This document shows positions 47,202 through 58,867 of a stretch of DNA of 64,000 nucleotides, one piece after another. Position 1 is the first letter of the stretch, and every line of letters begins with the position of its first letter. A program made the translations under genes and the position numbers. The notes under the pieces were generated by a model. The model did not search any database. It saw only the letters and a program-made list of their open reading frames with translations, and was not told the origin of the DNA. Origin of the DNA: Sisyra terminalis (taxonomy: Eukaryota > Arthropoda > Insecta > Neuroptera > Sisyridae); contig OY292278.1 of NCBI GenBank assembly GCA_958496175.1, positions 8,928,001 through 8,992,000 on the forward strand, given 5' to 3'.

Positions 47202-48957
47202 ATTATGTACTAGACTGATTCAAAAAAATGATGAGTTTTTTTTCTTAATTATATCGAAAATATTGTTAGGAATGACAAAAAACATCCTGTGAAAGTTTAA
47301 GCTCTTAATATTAATATTAAGATGTGCCGCATCGCAAATTTCGATTTTCCATTTAAATAACATGGGAACAATATTCTCTTGCACTTTGGAATTTTAAAGC
47401 TCACGTTGGTGACAATATTTTGAAATGGCTAAGGTATATTCTTGTAGAAAATTGAACGATCTACAAAAAAGGTGGTCATACAAGTTTTTGATATATTTAT
47501 TCCTTCAAAATTTATTCGAGGTCAAAGTTGAACTAAAGAGAAATTTTAATATTTTTTCAATTTTTTGACGCAACCATCAGTTTTATGAGAAAATTTATTA
47601 AGACATTTTTGTAGAGCACTTATATTTCTATAACTTATCTTTATAAAAGTTTTTGATTTTTTTCTCAGGTCCTAAGTTATTTGCATTAAACTGAAAATAT
47701 TCATAATTTTATTGTTTTAAATTAATAATATTCCTTGAATTATTATATTTTTAAATTAATTTTTTTTTCTTTATTACTTAGAACCTGTTAAAAATATCAA
47801 AAACTTTTATTAAGATAAGTTAGAAAATAAAAAAAGTGCTCTAAAAAAAATGTCCTATAAAATTTTCTCATAAAAATGATGGTTGCGTCAAAAAATTGAA
47901 AAAATATTAAAATTTCTCTTTAGTTCAACTTTGACCTCCAATAACTTTTGAAGAAATAAACATATCTACAAGAATATACCTTGGTTATGTCGAAATATTG
48001 TCACCAACATAAACTATAAAATTCCAAAAATGAAAGAGAATATTGATCCCATGTTATTTAAATGGAAAATCGAAATTTGCGATGCGGCACCTCTTAATAT
48101 TAATATTAAGACCTTAAACTTTAACAGGATTTTTTTTGACATTCCCAACAATATTTTCGAAAAAACGTCTGTTACAAGTTTTTGATATATTTATTCCTTC
48201 AAAAGTTATTCGAGGTCAAAGTTGAACTAAAGAGAAATTTTAATATTTTTTCAAATATTTGACGCAACCATCAATTTTATGAGAAAATTTTATAGGACAT
48301 TTTTTGTAGAGCACTTTTTTTCTATAACTTATCTTCTTAAAAGTTTTTGATATTTTTCGCAGGTCCTATGTTATTTGCATTAAACTAAAAATATTTGTAA
48401 TTTAATTGTTTTAAATTAATAATATTCACGGAATTAATATATTTTGAACAAACAACTTTTTTTTTATTACTTAGAACCTGTAAAAAATATAAGAAACTTT
48501 TATGTAGATAAGTTATAGAAAAAAAAAGTGCTCTACAAAAAATGTCTTAAACAATGTTCTCATAATATTGAGGGTTGCGTCAAAAAATTGAAAAAATATT
48601 AAAATTTCTCTTTAGTTACACTTTGCCCTCGAATAACTTTTGAAGGAATAAACATATCAAAAACTTGTAAAAGATCTTTTTTGTAGATCGTTCAATTTGC
48701 TACAAGAATATACCTTAGTAATGCCGAAATATTGTCACCAACATGAGCTATAAAATTCCAAAGTGCAGGAGAATATTGTTCCCATGTTATTTAATTGGAA
48801 AATCGAAATTTGCGATGCGGCACCTTTTAATATTAATATTAAGAGCTTAAACTTTCACAGGAGTTTTTTTTTTGTCATTCCCACAAAATTTTCGATATAA
48901 TTAAAAAAAAAATAAAAAAAAAATCATCTTGTTTTTTGAATCAGTCTTTTATGTACT
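47202..48957. repeat. Foldback type II, rearranged 1.7-kb copy with target duplication
   Basis: It begins AGACTGATTC at 47212 and ends AATCAGTCT at 48947. Flanks attatgtact (47202-47211) and tttatgtact (48948-48957) form a 10-bp duplication with one mismatch. Inside there are two rounds of the palindrome. The first runs left arm, centre, right arm to about 48160, where it breaks at ATTTTCGA and re-enters the left arm at an ACAAGTTTTTGATATATTTA block. A second centre and full right arm follow. The outer target duplication shows the double structure now occupies one insertion site. Confidence 0.8.
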
Positions 48958-48959
48958 AT

Positions 48960-50120
48960 ATATTTGAGACATTGGCTTTGACGTCACTAATTCAAGAAAC
49001 GAATTGGTAACATTTGTTGAATTTTATTAATTTTCGTCTTTGAAACTTTTCAATTTGCTGAAAAGAGTGATTGAATAAAATTAAATTATCGACGAGTCGT
49101 AATGTGTATGATTAAAGCGAATCGAACGTATTTAAGAATTCCGTGAATTTTCCACGCGGTCCTCTTTCATCGACTCATTTTCCGTTCCTCTATTTATGTC
49201 GTTCGAGAAAAGAAAGTATCCTAACTAAGGGTTTTTTCTGAATAAAGAAGTCGAAATCAGACGTGAAAGGGAACGACCGACAACGTATTGGAAAAATGAC
49301 ATAGGGAAGTGAACGATGGTCGGGTAATTTGTACTAACCACAGCTTATAACCGCCCCTAATCGCTAGTGGATGGGGATGCACGATCGAACATGAGCGATT
49401 TTATTTGAAAACGCTTCAATCAAGCATCACTTGACTTATTGCCGCAAGTTAGGGGAGCCACGGCGTTTTTCCCGAAACGGAAAAATCGGATTTGACGATT
49501 TTTCTTCGGCGACATTCGTCGCACGTGAAAATACCACCGAAGGGAAAAGTCAACGATTTTCAATCTTAGCGTGCTTGTTGAATACCTCAAAGAAAATTAT
49601 ATAAAGTTGAAAAGATAAGAGCAGCAATGAAAATGGTATAGGAACTATTTCACAACTCTCGCAAACTTTTTGTTAGCCAATCAAGAGCGATTTAGCTCTT
49701 ATGGTGAAGCTTGGTCGTATGAAAAGAACATCTTATTTCACGTCGTTAAAAAGACGAAGACCCATGCCACGGGAAACATTTTCCTCGTGCACGTATTAAA
49801 TTAGTCATATTCAATAAGAAGCGATTTTCTCCGGAAAGCGCCCAGTGGTATACGGCTGTTGAAAGTCTAAACGGTAATATTTTTATCAATCTTTACTCCA
49901 TTAATTTTTAATAACACTAATAAGGACGTAAAGAAATATGTAATCGGTAGTGAAAATATGGAAAATGATCCTTCTGCCATTAAAATTGTTCAACCTTTTC
50001 ATTTCTAAAAGCCAAAAACCTATTCATTGATTCTCTAAAGTTTTCCAATAAGAGTTTCAAAGTCATGCAATACAATTGTTCAATAATTTTATTGTTTCCT
50101 TGATTTCTAATACTAAAAAC
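48960..50120. other. Less AT-rich, non-repetitive region; no ORF
   Basis: The part 49080-49800 has a higher G+C content and balanced codon-like composition, with GGGGAGCCACGGCG-type words, but both strands are full of stops. It has no partner in the window. It may be host regulatory or untranslated sequence. Confidence 0.4.
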
Positions 50121-50245
50121 AATATTTGATTATTTGGGTGGTCTTTAATAGGGTTGTTTTTGAATTTCTTTGCTCAAATACTTCCAAATTGATAAAAAAA
50201 TCCCTGAAAATTTGAGTTCTTAACATTAACTTTAAGATAGTCCGC

Positions 50246-50972
50246 TTTCCAACCAGTAGCGAAGCTACCTAGGGGCTAGGCGGGGCAGTGCCCCGGGGCC
50301 CTCAATCTCAGGGGACCCTCGAATCCTTACCAGAAAGCTCGATTAAACTGAACTTTTGGAAATTCAGTTGGAAGTTCACCAATTACTTAAGAAAATAATG
50401 AGCAAATATGGAGCGCTAGAATGCGATCTAACGGAAGTATTTACAGCAATGTTATTATTCTATACAATTCCTGTCACTTCTGCAACAGCTGAAAGGTCAT
50501 TTAACAAAATAAAAATAATAAAAAAATATTTAAGAAATAATTTGGGCAAAACTCGACTCCGACATTTATCGCTAATAGCAATTGAAAACCAAACCGCATC
50601 GAGCCTAAATTTAAACGAAGTCATTGATACTTTTGCGAAAACTAAAACTAGGAAAAAATTGTAAATATAATTTTTATTTTGTCAGTTGGTAGGCCCGACC
50701 TTTATATAATAAACCCTTGAATCTTCTGAATTTCGTTTTATTAGCCAAACCTACACCAAGTATTAATTATAATTTATGTTGTTACTGTTTAATATTTTTA
50801 TTACCTGGCCTGCAGTGCACAAAAAAGAGCTTATGGACCTTAGCATTTTTAAAGTGTTTGTATATTTCATATTTTTATTTGATAAAACCTAATCAGCTTA
50901 CATAGCAAAGGGGCCCCATTTTTTAATTTGACCCAGCACCCTTGGCTACCTAGCTACGCCACTGTTTCCAAC
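50246..50972 (+). mobile_element. hAT element, 711 bp, with perfect 8-bp target duplication
   Basis: The ends are CAGTAGCGAAGCTACCTAGG at 50254 and CCTAGCTACGCCACTG at 50964, the CAGTGGCGTAGCTA type common in animal hAT elements. The target duplication tttccaac is perfect (50246-50253 and 50965-50972), and 8 bp is the hAT rule. Inside is only the C-terminal transposase piece (50347-50664), so it is a deleted, non-autonomous copy. The opposite foldback arm (about 51311-51330) shows the same sequence without the insertion. Confidence 0.92.
50347..50664 (+). pseudogene. hAT transposase C-terminal dimerisation domain
   Basis: The frame is open from after a TAA at 50344 to a stop at 50664, with the first ATG at 50398. 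It encodes PVTSATAERSFNKIK, followed by LRNNLGKTRLRHLSLIAIEN, the hallmark of the hAT dimerisation domain (Pfam Dimer_Tnp_hAT). This domain holds transposase subunits together and completes the active site. The upstream catalytic and zinc-finger regions are missing, as expected for an internal deletion. The remaining frame is intact over about 100 codons, so the deletion may be fairly recent. Confidence 0.88.
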
Positions 50973-51444
50973 TAAAATTTCATATGGAAATAACGTTGGA
51001 AAAATTTAATTTGTCCATTAAAATTCCATAACTCAACGACAAATAAATCGAAAGTAACTAATATTGTCATATTTATTGTAAATTTAACGCTCTACAAAAA
51101 AGAGCTCTTATGATTGACCATTTGTGCTTCAGTCTTAAGCCAATAGATAAGTCAATACCTCTTAAGCCAATAGTTTTAGCGAAAAATTATAAGACCTCTT
51201 TTTTGTAGAGCGTTAAATTTATTGTTAATTTATTTGTCGCTGAGTTATGGAATTTTAAAGAACAAATTAAGTTTTTCCCATTTTATTTCCATAAGAAATT
51301 TAAGTTGAAAAGCGAACTATCTTAAAGTTAATATTAAGAGCTCAAATTTTCAGGGATTTTCTTTATCAATTTGGAAGCATTTGAACCCCTGGGAGCAAAG
51401 AAATTTAAAAACATCCTTATCAAGGACCACCCAAATGATTATAA

Positions 51445-52885
51445 ATGAAATTATTAATTGATACTTTTTCAATTTTAATCATTTTTTTTTAAAAAAAGAA
51501 GTTGAATTTGATTGATAAAGAGTTTAATTTTCTATACAATATGCCAATTTTCAGGCTAATTTATATACTTATAAATTTATTTACTAATATATAATTAAGT
51601 CGTTATAAAGTTTAAAGAAAAAAAAAATATTATATACTCTTAAAAGTTGGTCTATTTTTGACCACAAAAACGGTGGAAATTATGAAATTTTCAAAGAAGA
51701 AAAATATTCAATTAGATGTATAACAAAACTAAGGGATGACACGGTAAAGAAAATCACATAGGATTGAAATTCAATGACTCCGAAGAAATATGTACTGTAT
51801 GGAATAATTTTCAAACTAATTACTATAAAGAAACCTGACCTCTAAATTTAGAAATTAATGAATAATAATATATGTCCTATAACGAAAATCATCAATGCTT
51901 AAGTTTCGAAACAACTTTAATATATCTTTTAGTATATCTTGTAATAAAGGGTTTTTTTTTTTAATTTTGGTAAATAGAACTCTGGACCTTTGTTTAATGT
52001 GATAAGTTCTTCATTGGTGAACTTGGTATTAGTGCAATTATATTCTCAGTCATAAAATTGGTGAAAGCATTCGTAATAAATAATGTTAGCTGAAGTTTTT
52101 TCAGTATTTTGTGATCTAAATATCATGAAATATCTTAAGAATCATGTCATTGGTTAAAATCTATAAAGTTTTAGTAACAAATTCACTGATTGGTCGAATT
52201 AAAGATTGAGTTTTATACGGTGTGTTATGATTGGCCCATGCATCCTGCGCCATTCACATAACTACAGTGCCTTGATTTGGACAAAGTAAGCTTAGTATTT
52301 CTCGTTTAAAGTGACTTTTGAGTACAGAACATTTGGAACGATATTTCTCTCGATTTATAATTCATATATCGCAAAGAAAATTATTGTTAATTAAATAATT
52401 TTTCTACATAACTCATAATTATAATCCGGAATTAATATTTTCCCATTTAAAATTTACTTTTGAAGATGAAGATCGTTGATTTTGTACGGGTTATTTTTCT
52501 TCGCACAATTAAGACCTTCGGTCTTAATAAAAATCCGTAAACTGGGAACCATAAAAAAATTTGGTTATATAATATATGAAATTTTATATGAAATAATAAT
52601 TTCAGCCAGCACTTCCGAAGGCATCCAAAAACAACAAACCACCTTCACCACTTTAAGTTTTTGTATAACCTTACCAAAATTTAACCTTGATTTTTGGTGT
52701 AAAAGTGGAACTGCTTTTGTTATTTGTTGTTTTAAAGCAGTATCAAAATCTTAGACCCGGGTTAATAGTTTTGAGACCAAAAATAATAATAGTAGGATGA
52801 AACCCATTGGAAAATGAAGAGATTTTAATAAAAATGAAAGGAAATTAATTTACAGTTGATCTGAGGTCAGAAAGTGGTTGGGAAT
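51445..52885. other. No recognised gene
   Basis: AT-rich. The 92-codon ORF at 52476-52754 has no known domain. At 52779-52830 there is a stretch resembling 7590-7645 (GTAGGATGAAACCCATTGG type), so both lie near an A-tailed repeat but in the opposite relative orientation. Confidence 0.4.
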
Positions 52886-52888
52886 GAA

Positions 52889-53279
52889 TTCTTTTTTTTT
52901 ATTTTCAAATAAATTGCACAATCTGCATACGTTTGCAATAAGTGCATTCAATTCATAGACAATCACATGTAAGCACTAGTCCCAGTATATTAGTACTGTA
53001 AAAGTAAAAAATAGATTTTTAACAATAACAATAATAGTAATTCTTATAGCAATAACAACAATCATAAAAAAAATCAACAGTAGCAATAAAAATCAATAAG
53101 AATAAAAATAATAGCTTATAATAACAATATCAATGTTAAAAATACTGTGAAACATTAATATATAAGTAATATATAAAAATAAAGCTATATAACAAGAAAT
53201 AATAATTTGGCAACAGATAGTTAATAGGAATATTAGTTTAGTTACAAAATATATCAGGCAAATCTATTACATTCCATTT
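52889..53279 (-). repeat. A-tailed repeat, copy 4, uninterrupted (Helitron empty site)
   Basis: This is the inverse of 7768-7863 joined to 9359-9655. It starts with the poly-T complement of the A-rich tail, passes through AACAATAACAATAATAGTAA and ends near ATTACATTCCATT. Across the Helitron position the sequence is continuous (AAGTAATATATAAAAATAAA), with the junction at 53171/53172. Confidence 0.85.
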
Positions 53280-53523
53280 TTGCAATCTTCTTACCTTCTC
53301 ACTGTTGTCCAATAATGGGAATGAATTTTTAAGGGTAAAAAACAGTTTATTTCGATTTCTGGCAAATCTATAAGTTCTATGGAAGTTTAACAGCAAAATT
53401 CTATATTATTAAAAGATATATGTCAGATCATAAAATTCAGAACTTAGCTTTTATTAAATAAGAAGACAATTCAGGTTGTTTAAGATCGGTTTTTTTATTT
53501 AATATTTTTTAATATTCAAATTA

Positions 53524-53560
53524 GCTACGTTTCGTTACGTATGGTAACTTCACCAGGCTT
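53524..53560 (-). ncRNA. Hammerhead core, family D left arm, A6 changed
   Basis: On the minus strand CUGGUGA replaces CUGAUGA, while GUUAC and GUAAC (stem II), GAAAC and GUAGC are kept. The A6 to G change falls in the conserved core. Confidence 0.6.
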
Positions 53561-53707
53561 ATTGAATCACAAAAAATATAATATTTTCAATTTAAATTCA
53601 ATAAATAAATAGTTTATAGTTTATAAATAATTATTTTTAATTTAAATATAATAAATAAATAGCTTATTGAATTTGAATTGAAAATATTATATTTTTTGTG
53701 CTTCAAG

Positions 53708-53744
53708 AAGCCTGATGAAGTTACGATATGTAACAAAACGTAGC
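53708..53744 (+). ncRNA. Hammerhead core, family D right arm, G12 changed
   Basis: CUGAUGA is at 53712-53718, GUUAC at 53720-53724 and GUAAC at 53730-53734, then AAAACGUAGC. G12 is A, so the arm should be inactive. The two arms of this copy are damaged at different positions. Confidence 0.6.
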
Positions 53745-53829
53745 TAATTTGAATATTAAAAAAATATTAAATAAATAAAAAACCAATCTTAAACAACCTG
53801 AATTGTCTTCTTATTTAAGATATATAACT

Positions 53830-55470
53830 TTTGTATTTACACTTTTATCTCATATTTTCAAAATTTAGTGAAAACGTTGCCTTTTTGTATTCCAAACACA
53901 CTGTTTTTTTTTTGTGGTTTGAAATATTTATTTTTTCACAATTCTTTGGACTTTAGTCCAAACTTTCATCGACTTTTTCACCCCCATATCGGTTGAAATT
54001 TTGTGCAACAAATGTTTGAATAAAAGTTTATTTACTTCTTATCAAAAAAAAATTGAAAAATCAATAGTTGAAGTTGGGTTAACTTTAGGGAGTTCTTTTA
54101 TACAAAATATCAGTGTTTTGTCTAAAAATGATAATGATTTCCCATACAATCTTTCATCTTCTATTTCAATCTTTTTAAATTTTTTTTCGTCATAAAAAGC
54201 AGTAAATGTCCTTTTTTCAAGTCTAGTCCGCCTTTTCATCAAATTTCATCAATATCGGTGAAGCGATTTGGGCGTGAGAACGCAATAGACTGGCGGACAT
54301 GATTACTTTTGCATTCATATTATAGCATTTATAAAGTAGCGATTGAAGTGAAAAGATTTGGGATATTATTGAGGGTTGTGACTAAATTTAGTAGGAGAAT
54401 AATTTAAATTTAATTTATATAATAGTTTCGTAAGAAAATCCTCTTAATGGTATGAATTCATACTAATAAAATTATTTAATTGCTCCTACTGTAGGCCAAT
54501 TTTTTGCAATCAAGTACCATTCGAAATAATGCGTTAATTTTTCAAACACATTTTTGCAATTGTTGCAATTAATTTGAATGCAATTCTTGTATTTTTGTCG
54601 ATGTCACGTCGCAAAAATGTTAATTTCCAATTAGTGAATTATCGCTTCATTAACCCGATTAAACTCACCGTTCCCCCGATCGATTACCCCGGTCTAGCAA
54701 TTCTCGACGATACGATAAACGATAATTTAAACGACCCGGACTTTTTGTTGGAAATATCCAGGAATTAATATCGTTTTTTTTTTTTGCTCTTTGCAAATTA
54801 AATGGAGAAGTGAATTCACTAAATAGTGAATTCTCCCCGTCTTGGCGTCGGGAGTTTTGGAACAATTCGTTTTGTCACTTTGTAAATGCACGCGTAATTG
54901 TAGAATAATAGTGCTGATTGCAAATGATGAAAAGAATGGTAAGTGTTGGTGGTTTGGTTTTCAATTGAAATTTTCGATGGGTGACGAGATGAATACGCTC
55001 GCCTGCTTACCGGGTTTGAACCGGGACACGGAGCGGGAGCAGTGGCGGCGCTCGGCGTCGGATTAATTCCATTCGAACGAATTATTACAAATGAGGTGAC
55101 AATGAATCCTCTCGTATTATGCGATTGAAACACGTGTAAAAATGTATTCAAATCGTTTATTTCCTAATCAAAATTCATTTTTTTCTACAATGACCGGCAT
55201 TTACTCCGTCGGGGTTGACTTCACACGTTTTAACTACTCTTCATCATTAAAATTCAACACTTTTTTGAAACTAATAAATGACATCTTATTGACTTAAATG
55301 ACTTTGAATCATCAAAAATCGTTCAAAATTTTTCTGTTTGTTGATTAATTAGAAAAATAATTGTAAAAAGATTTCATTGTTTAAAGAAGCCAATAAGCTT
55401 TTAATGCGAAATACAATTACAAAGCTTTGCAACTCAAAAACTTCTCATAAACTTTGCACTAGATTCAATA
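53830..55470. other. No firm gene; GC-rich patch at 54,570-55,080 with splice-donor-like sites
   Basis: The patch is the most G+C-rich in the window and includes several CpG words. Candidate donors are AATG|GTAAGTG on the plus strand near 54937, and on the minus strand AACCCG|GTAAGC near 55000 and GAACG|GTGAGTTT near 54668. Short frames overlap (64 and 74 codons plus, 66 and 110 codons minus) but none has a recognised domain. A host promoter or first exon is possible. Confidence 0.4.
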
Positions 55471-55472
55471 TA

Positions 55473-55664
55473 ACAGATGATAAAATTCAGATCTCAGCTT
55501 TTATTTTTTTAAATAATAAGGGAATTCTGGTTGTTTAAGATCGGCTTTTTATTTAATATTTTTACTATTCAATTAGCTACGTTTCGTTACGTATCGTAAC
55601 TTCATCAGGCTTCTATAAAAAATTAAAATAGGTTCAAAATATGTCAATCATACATAAATTTTGA
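55473..55664. mobile_element. Family D palindrome, left half only
   Basis: Tail (55478-55502) and left arm match 53431-53560. The sequence continues to about 55664 with the inner part also seen at 58980-59020 (AAAATATGTCAATCATACAT), then changes abruptly to the inner left arm of a type II foldback (GAACGATCTACAAAAAAGGT). The right arm is missing. Confidence 0.7.
55575..55613 (-). ncRNA. Hammerhead ribozyme core, family D, intact
   Basis: Minus strand: CUGAUGA (55608-55602), A, GUUAC, loop GAUAC, GUAAC, GAAAC (55585-55581), GUAGC. All core bases are present, stem II is five Watson-Crick pairs, stem III is ACGU and A is the cleavage-site base. GCU and AGC can form a 3-bp stem I. Confidence 0.75.
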
Positions 55665-56920
55665 ACGATCTACAAAAAAGGTCTCTAACGAAGATTTTGA
55701 TATATTTATTCCTTCAAAAGTTATTCGAGGTCAAAGTTGAACTAAGGAGAAATTTTAATATTTTTTCAATTTTTTGACGCAACCATCAATTTTATGTGAA
55801 AATTTTATGGAATATTTTTTGTAGAGTACTTTTTTCCTATAACTTATTTCTATTAAAGTTTTTGATATTTTTCACAGGTCCTAAGTTATTTGCATTAAAC
55901 TGAAAATATTCGTAATTTTATAAATTAAAATTAATAATACTTATTCGCTGAATTATTATATTTTTAACTTAAAAATTATTGTTTTTATTAATTAGAACCT
56001 GTAAAAAATATCAAAAACTCTTATAAAGATACTTGTAGTTGCCCTAAAAGTTATATCTCAATAAAATGTTTAATATGAGATAAAGTAGAGTTAATCAACA
56101 ATCGAAATTTTAAATTTAATAATCAAAGTGTTGTTAATATAAAAAAAGTTTATCTAAAATTATATTAAGAAATAAAAAATAAGTGTTTTTTTTTTATATC
56201 ATTTTAATAACAACATTTTAAATAACGTCATTTCACTAAATTAGTAGGAAATTTTAATACTTATGTAGTACTTACACCAAATTGGCCATTTTAAATTATT
56301 GTTAGTTTTTCAAGAATAAAATTTTTTTAAATCTATTTTATTTTATAAACCAATGGTAATATGGTGGGCAACTACTAGTATCTTTATAAAAGTTTTTGAT
56401 CATATTCACAGGTCCTTATTTATTTGCATTAAAATGAACATTCTCTGAATTGTTATGTTTTTAATATAAAAATTATTATTTGTATTTTAATTAAATAACT
56501 TAGGACCTGTGAAAAATATCAAAATCTTTTATTTAGATAAGTTATAGGCAAAAAAGTGCTCTACAAAAAATGTCCTATAACATTTTCTCATAAAATTGAT
56601 AGTTGTGTCAAAAACTTGAAAAAATATTAAAATTTCTCTTTAGTTCAACTTTGACCTCGAATAACTTTTGAAGGAATAAATATATCAAAAACTTGTAAGT
56701 TCACTTTTTTTGTAGACCGTTCAATTTTCTACAAGAATATACCTTGGTATATCGAATATTGTTCCCATGTTATTTAAATGGAAAATCGAAATTTGCGATG
56801 CGGCACCTCTTAATATTAAAACTAATAGCTTAAACTTTCACAGATTTTTTTTGTTATTCCCAACAATATTTTCGATATATGTAAGAAAAAAAAATCATCA
56901 TTTTTTTTTTGAATAAGTCT
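55665..56920. repeat. Foldback type II, rearranged, with a Helitron-like unit at its axis
   Basis: Order: inner left arm (55665-55920), centre, start of a right arm to 56030, the 349-bp Helitron-like unit, then left-arm sequence again (from 56380), a second centre and a right arm ending GAATAAGTCT at 56920. The outer left end is absent. The bases on either side of the inserted unit, ATAAAGAT and ATCTTTAT, are reverse complements of each other. Confidence 0.7.
56031..56379. mobile_element. Helitron-like/MITE unit, ~349 bp
   Basis: The ends are ACTTGTAGTTGCCC and GGGCAACTACTAGT, inverted 14-bp termini with one mismatch. The body matches 36395-36690. True Helitrons have no inverted ends, so this may be a derivative with a second CTAG-type end, or a MITE sharing the body. 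The type is uncertain; the repeat relation to 36361 is clear. Confidence 0.6.
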
Positions 56921-56999
56921 AATAAATAGCAATGGAGGAAAATTAAATTAATACAATAGTAATTGTTTAATTTTATTACCCTTTTATATTTATGTATAG

Positions 57000-58860
57000 A
57001 AACTGATTTTTCATTCATATATAGAAAACATAATGCAATACAATATATCAATTGACTTTACTTGCATTATTTTACATATTGCATTAAAATAATTTCTTAA
57101 AAATGCCTTTCGTTTGTATGAAGTTAAACGATTGTGTATTAATATGATTATATAGTATTTCACACTATAAAAATTGAAAATGTTAAGTTCGACGATAATA
57201 GCGATACATTATTGAATTGCGTTTTAAAAGTAACGACTTTTAATTCAATCTTTGAATCATATAAGAGAATACTTTTGGTCTTAAGAAAGATACAAATAAA
57301 ACGATGCAATTCAAATAATGATAACACTAATTAAAATGATGATTATATGTAATAAACAAAAACAATTTCTTTATACTAACTTGCAAGCTCTTTTGAGTAC
57401 AAACACATGTTCCATAATAATATTCTCCAGCCTTAATTCTCTAAGTTTACATTATCGTAATTTTACACTACAGTTTACAAAACTAAGATTCAGTAAAGTA
57501 GAACAACGACAGACGTAAAATGACGGGTAACAGGAACCGAAAAAAAAATGTTTCAATGATTTACATAAACGTTTTTTTTTATGGATAGGCAAGATTAATG
57601 CAATACAAGGACGATAAAAATATCATATAAACATGTTAGCAGTTAGTTAATGAACGTTTTTTAAACGACTTTGATATTTTAATTAATAAACACAAATGTA
57701 ATTACTGTGTAATTTAATATATTGATATGATTAATAAAATATTTATGACTGGAAAAAATGAGTTTATTGTTCAGCGATTGTTTAAACATCCGGGGATTAT
57801 TATACGAAGTGTACTTCAAAAGTGGTTGTCGAAATTAAAACGATCTACTTGGCAGGTAGAAAACAGAAGTGGATTTTTCCAAAAAGATATAATTTGGTCC
57901 ATTAAATAATTGAGGGGAACAGTGGAACGGTGTGTGGTAATAAGCGATTTGTGACGACATACAAGAGGTTCATGTAAAACAAACCAGAAGTCCCAACAAT
58001 AAAAGCTACCTCTTTTAGCACTCACGTCAAGTGTTTGTTTCTCCATTCCAATCTTCAGAAAATTGTTAAAAAAATGATTTACTCATGGAAAGAAGGGCAA
58101 AGAAAAAAACAAACATTGTACATAAAACTCCCATAGGATAACATTTCGCTTATCAGTGCCTATTGAAACCATCCATCTTCCCTAATATTATCATTACATT
58201 GCACATAAGTGCTTTCGAGATGTATGGGCGACGCGAACCATCGAAAACCTCAATGGAAATTGTCTACTGGCCTAAATATTTTGAACATCTAACGCACTTA
58301 CCTTCAGCCTTTCCGTGTATTTTTTTTTCTTTTGGGAAGTGGAGATTGGAAGAAAATTATCCACTTATATTATGTAATATTTAAATGGACATCTAATACA
58401 TTTATTAAAATAAGCCACTCGTAAATAAAGAGAGATTGGAAAAACCTCTTAAAGCATTTGGAGTACTTGAAAACTTATTTTTGATATCACGTGAACTAAT
58501 TTTAGAAGAAATCATTTCGAATTATTTTGCATTTGCGTTGAGGTTTGAAGACAATGAAAGCTTTTAGAGAAACAATGGATAAACAAAAAGATGATTTAAG
58601 TGATCATTTAGACGAGTTAAGAGATGATTTATATCCGGAATTGTTTATTCAAGCTGTTTTATATTGAATCTTGTGGAAAGTTTATGAAAAGTTTTTAAGT
58701 TTCAAAGATATTTAATTGTATTTTGCATTAAAAGCTTTATTGGATTCTTTAAACAATGAAATCTTTTTACAATTGTCTTTCGAATTGATCAAATTTTTGT
58801 ACGAATTTCGGAGATTCAACTCATTTGAATCAATAAGATGCCATTTTTTAGTTCTATTGA
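57000..58860. other. No recognised gene
   Basis: AT-rich, with chance ORFs of 60-76 codons (57318, 57727, 57816, 58163). A less AT-rich stretch at 57900-58300 has no motif or repeat partner. Confidence 0.4.
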
Positions 58861-58867
58861 ATTTTTT

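Larger units (their letters stand above)
50129..51440. mobile_element. Foldback element, type III, interrupted by a hAT element
   Basis: The left arm starts ATTATTTGGGTGGTC (50129) and the right arm ends GACCACCCAAATGAT (51440). Without the hAT insertion the palindrome is about 600 bp, with its centre at 51130-51160. Arm order parallels types I and II: CAAATTGATAAAAAAATCCC, an AACATTAACTTTAAG block in place of AATATTAATATTAAG, and CTCTACAAAAAAGAG next to the centre. No coding sequence belongs to the foldback itself. Confidence 0.8.
53413..53825. mobile_element. Hammerhead-type palindrome, family D, most complete copy
   Basis: Direct repeat aagatatat (53413-53421 and 53817-53825), tail on the left (53422-53454), then arms starting TAAATAAGAAGACAATTCAG and ending with the inverse. 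The centre contains a further AT-rich inverted stretch. Both arms carry hammerhead cores, each with one damaging change. The target duplication is 9 bp here, shorter than in other families, and may have eroded. Confidence 0.8.

Noticed and set aside
52476..52754. 92-codon ORF
   Set aside because: No domain or repeat support; AT-rich composition makes this length likely by chance.
54819..55151. 110-codon minus-strand ORF as a complete gene
   Set aside because: Start and end lie in ordinary AT-rich DNA and the middle is Pro/Ala low complexity. It is kept only as part of a possible exon region.
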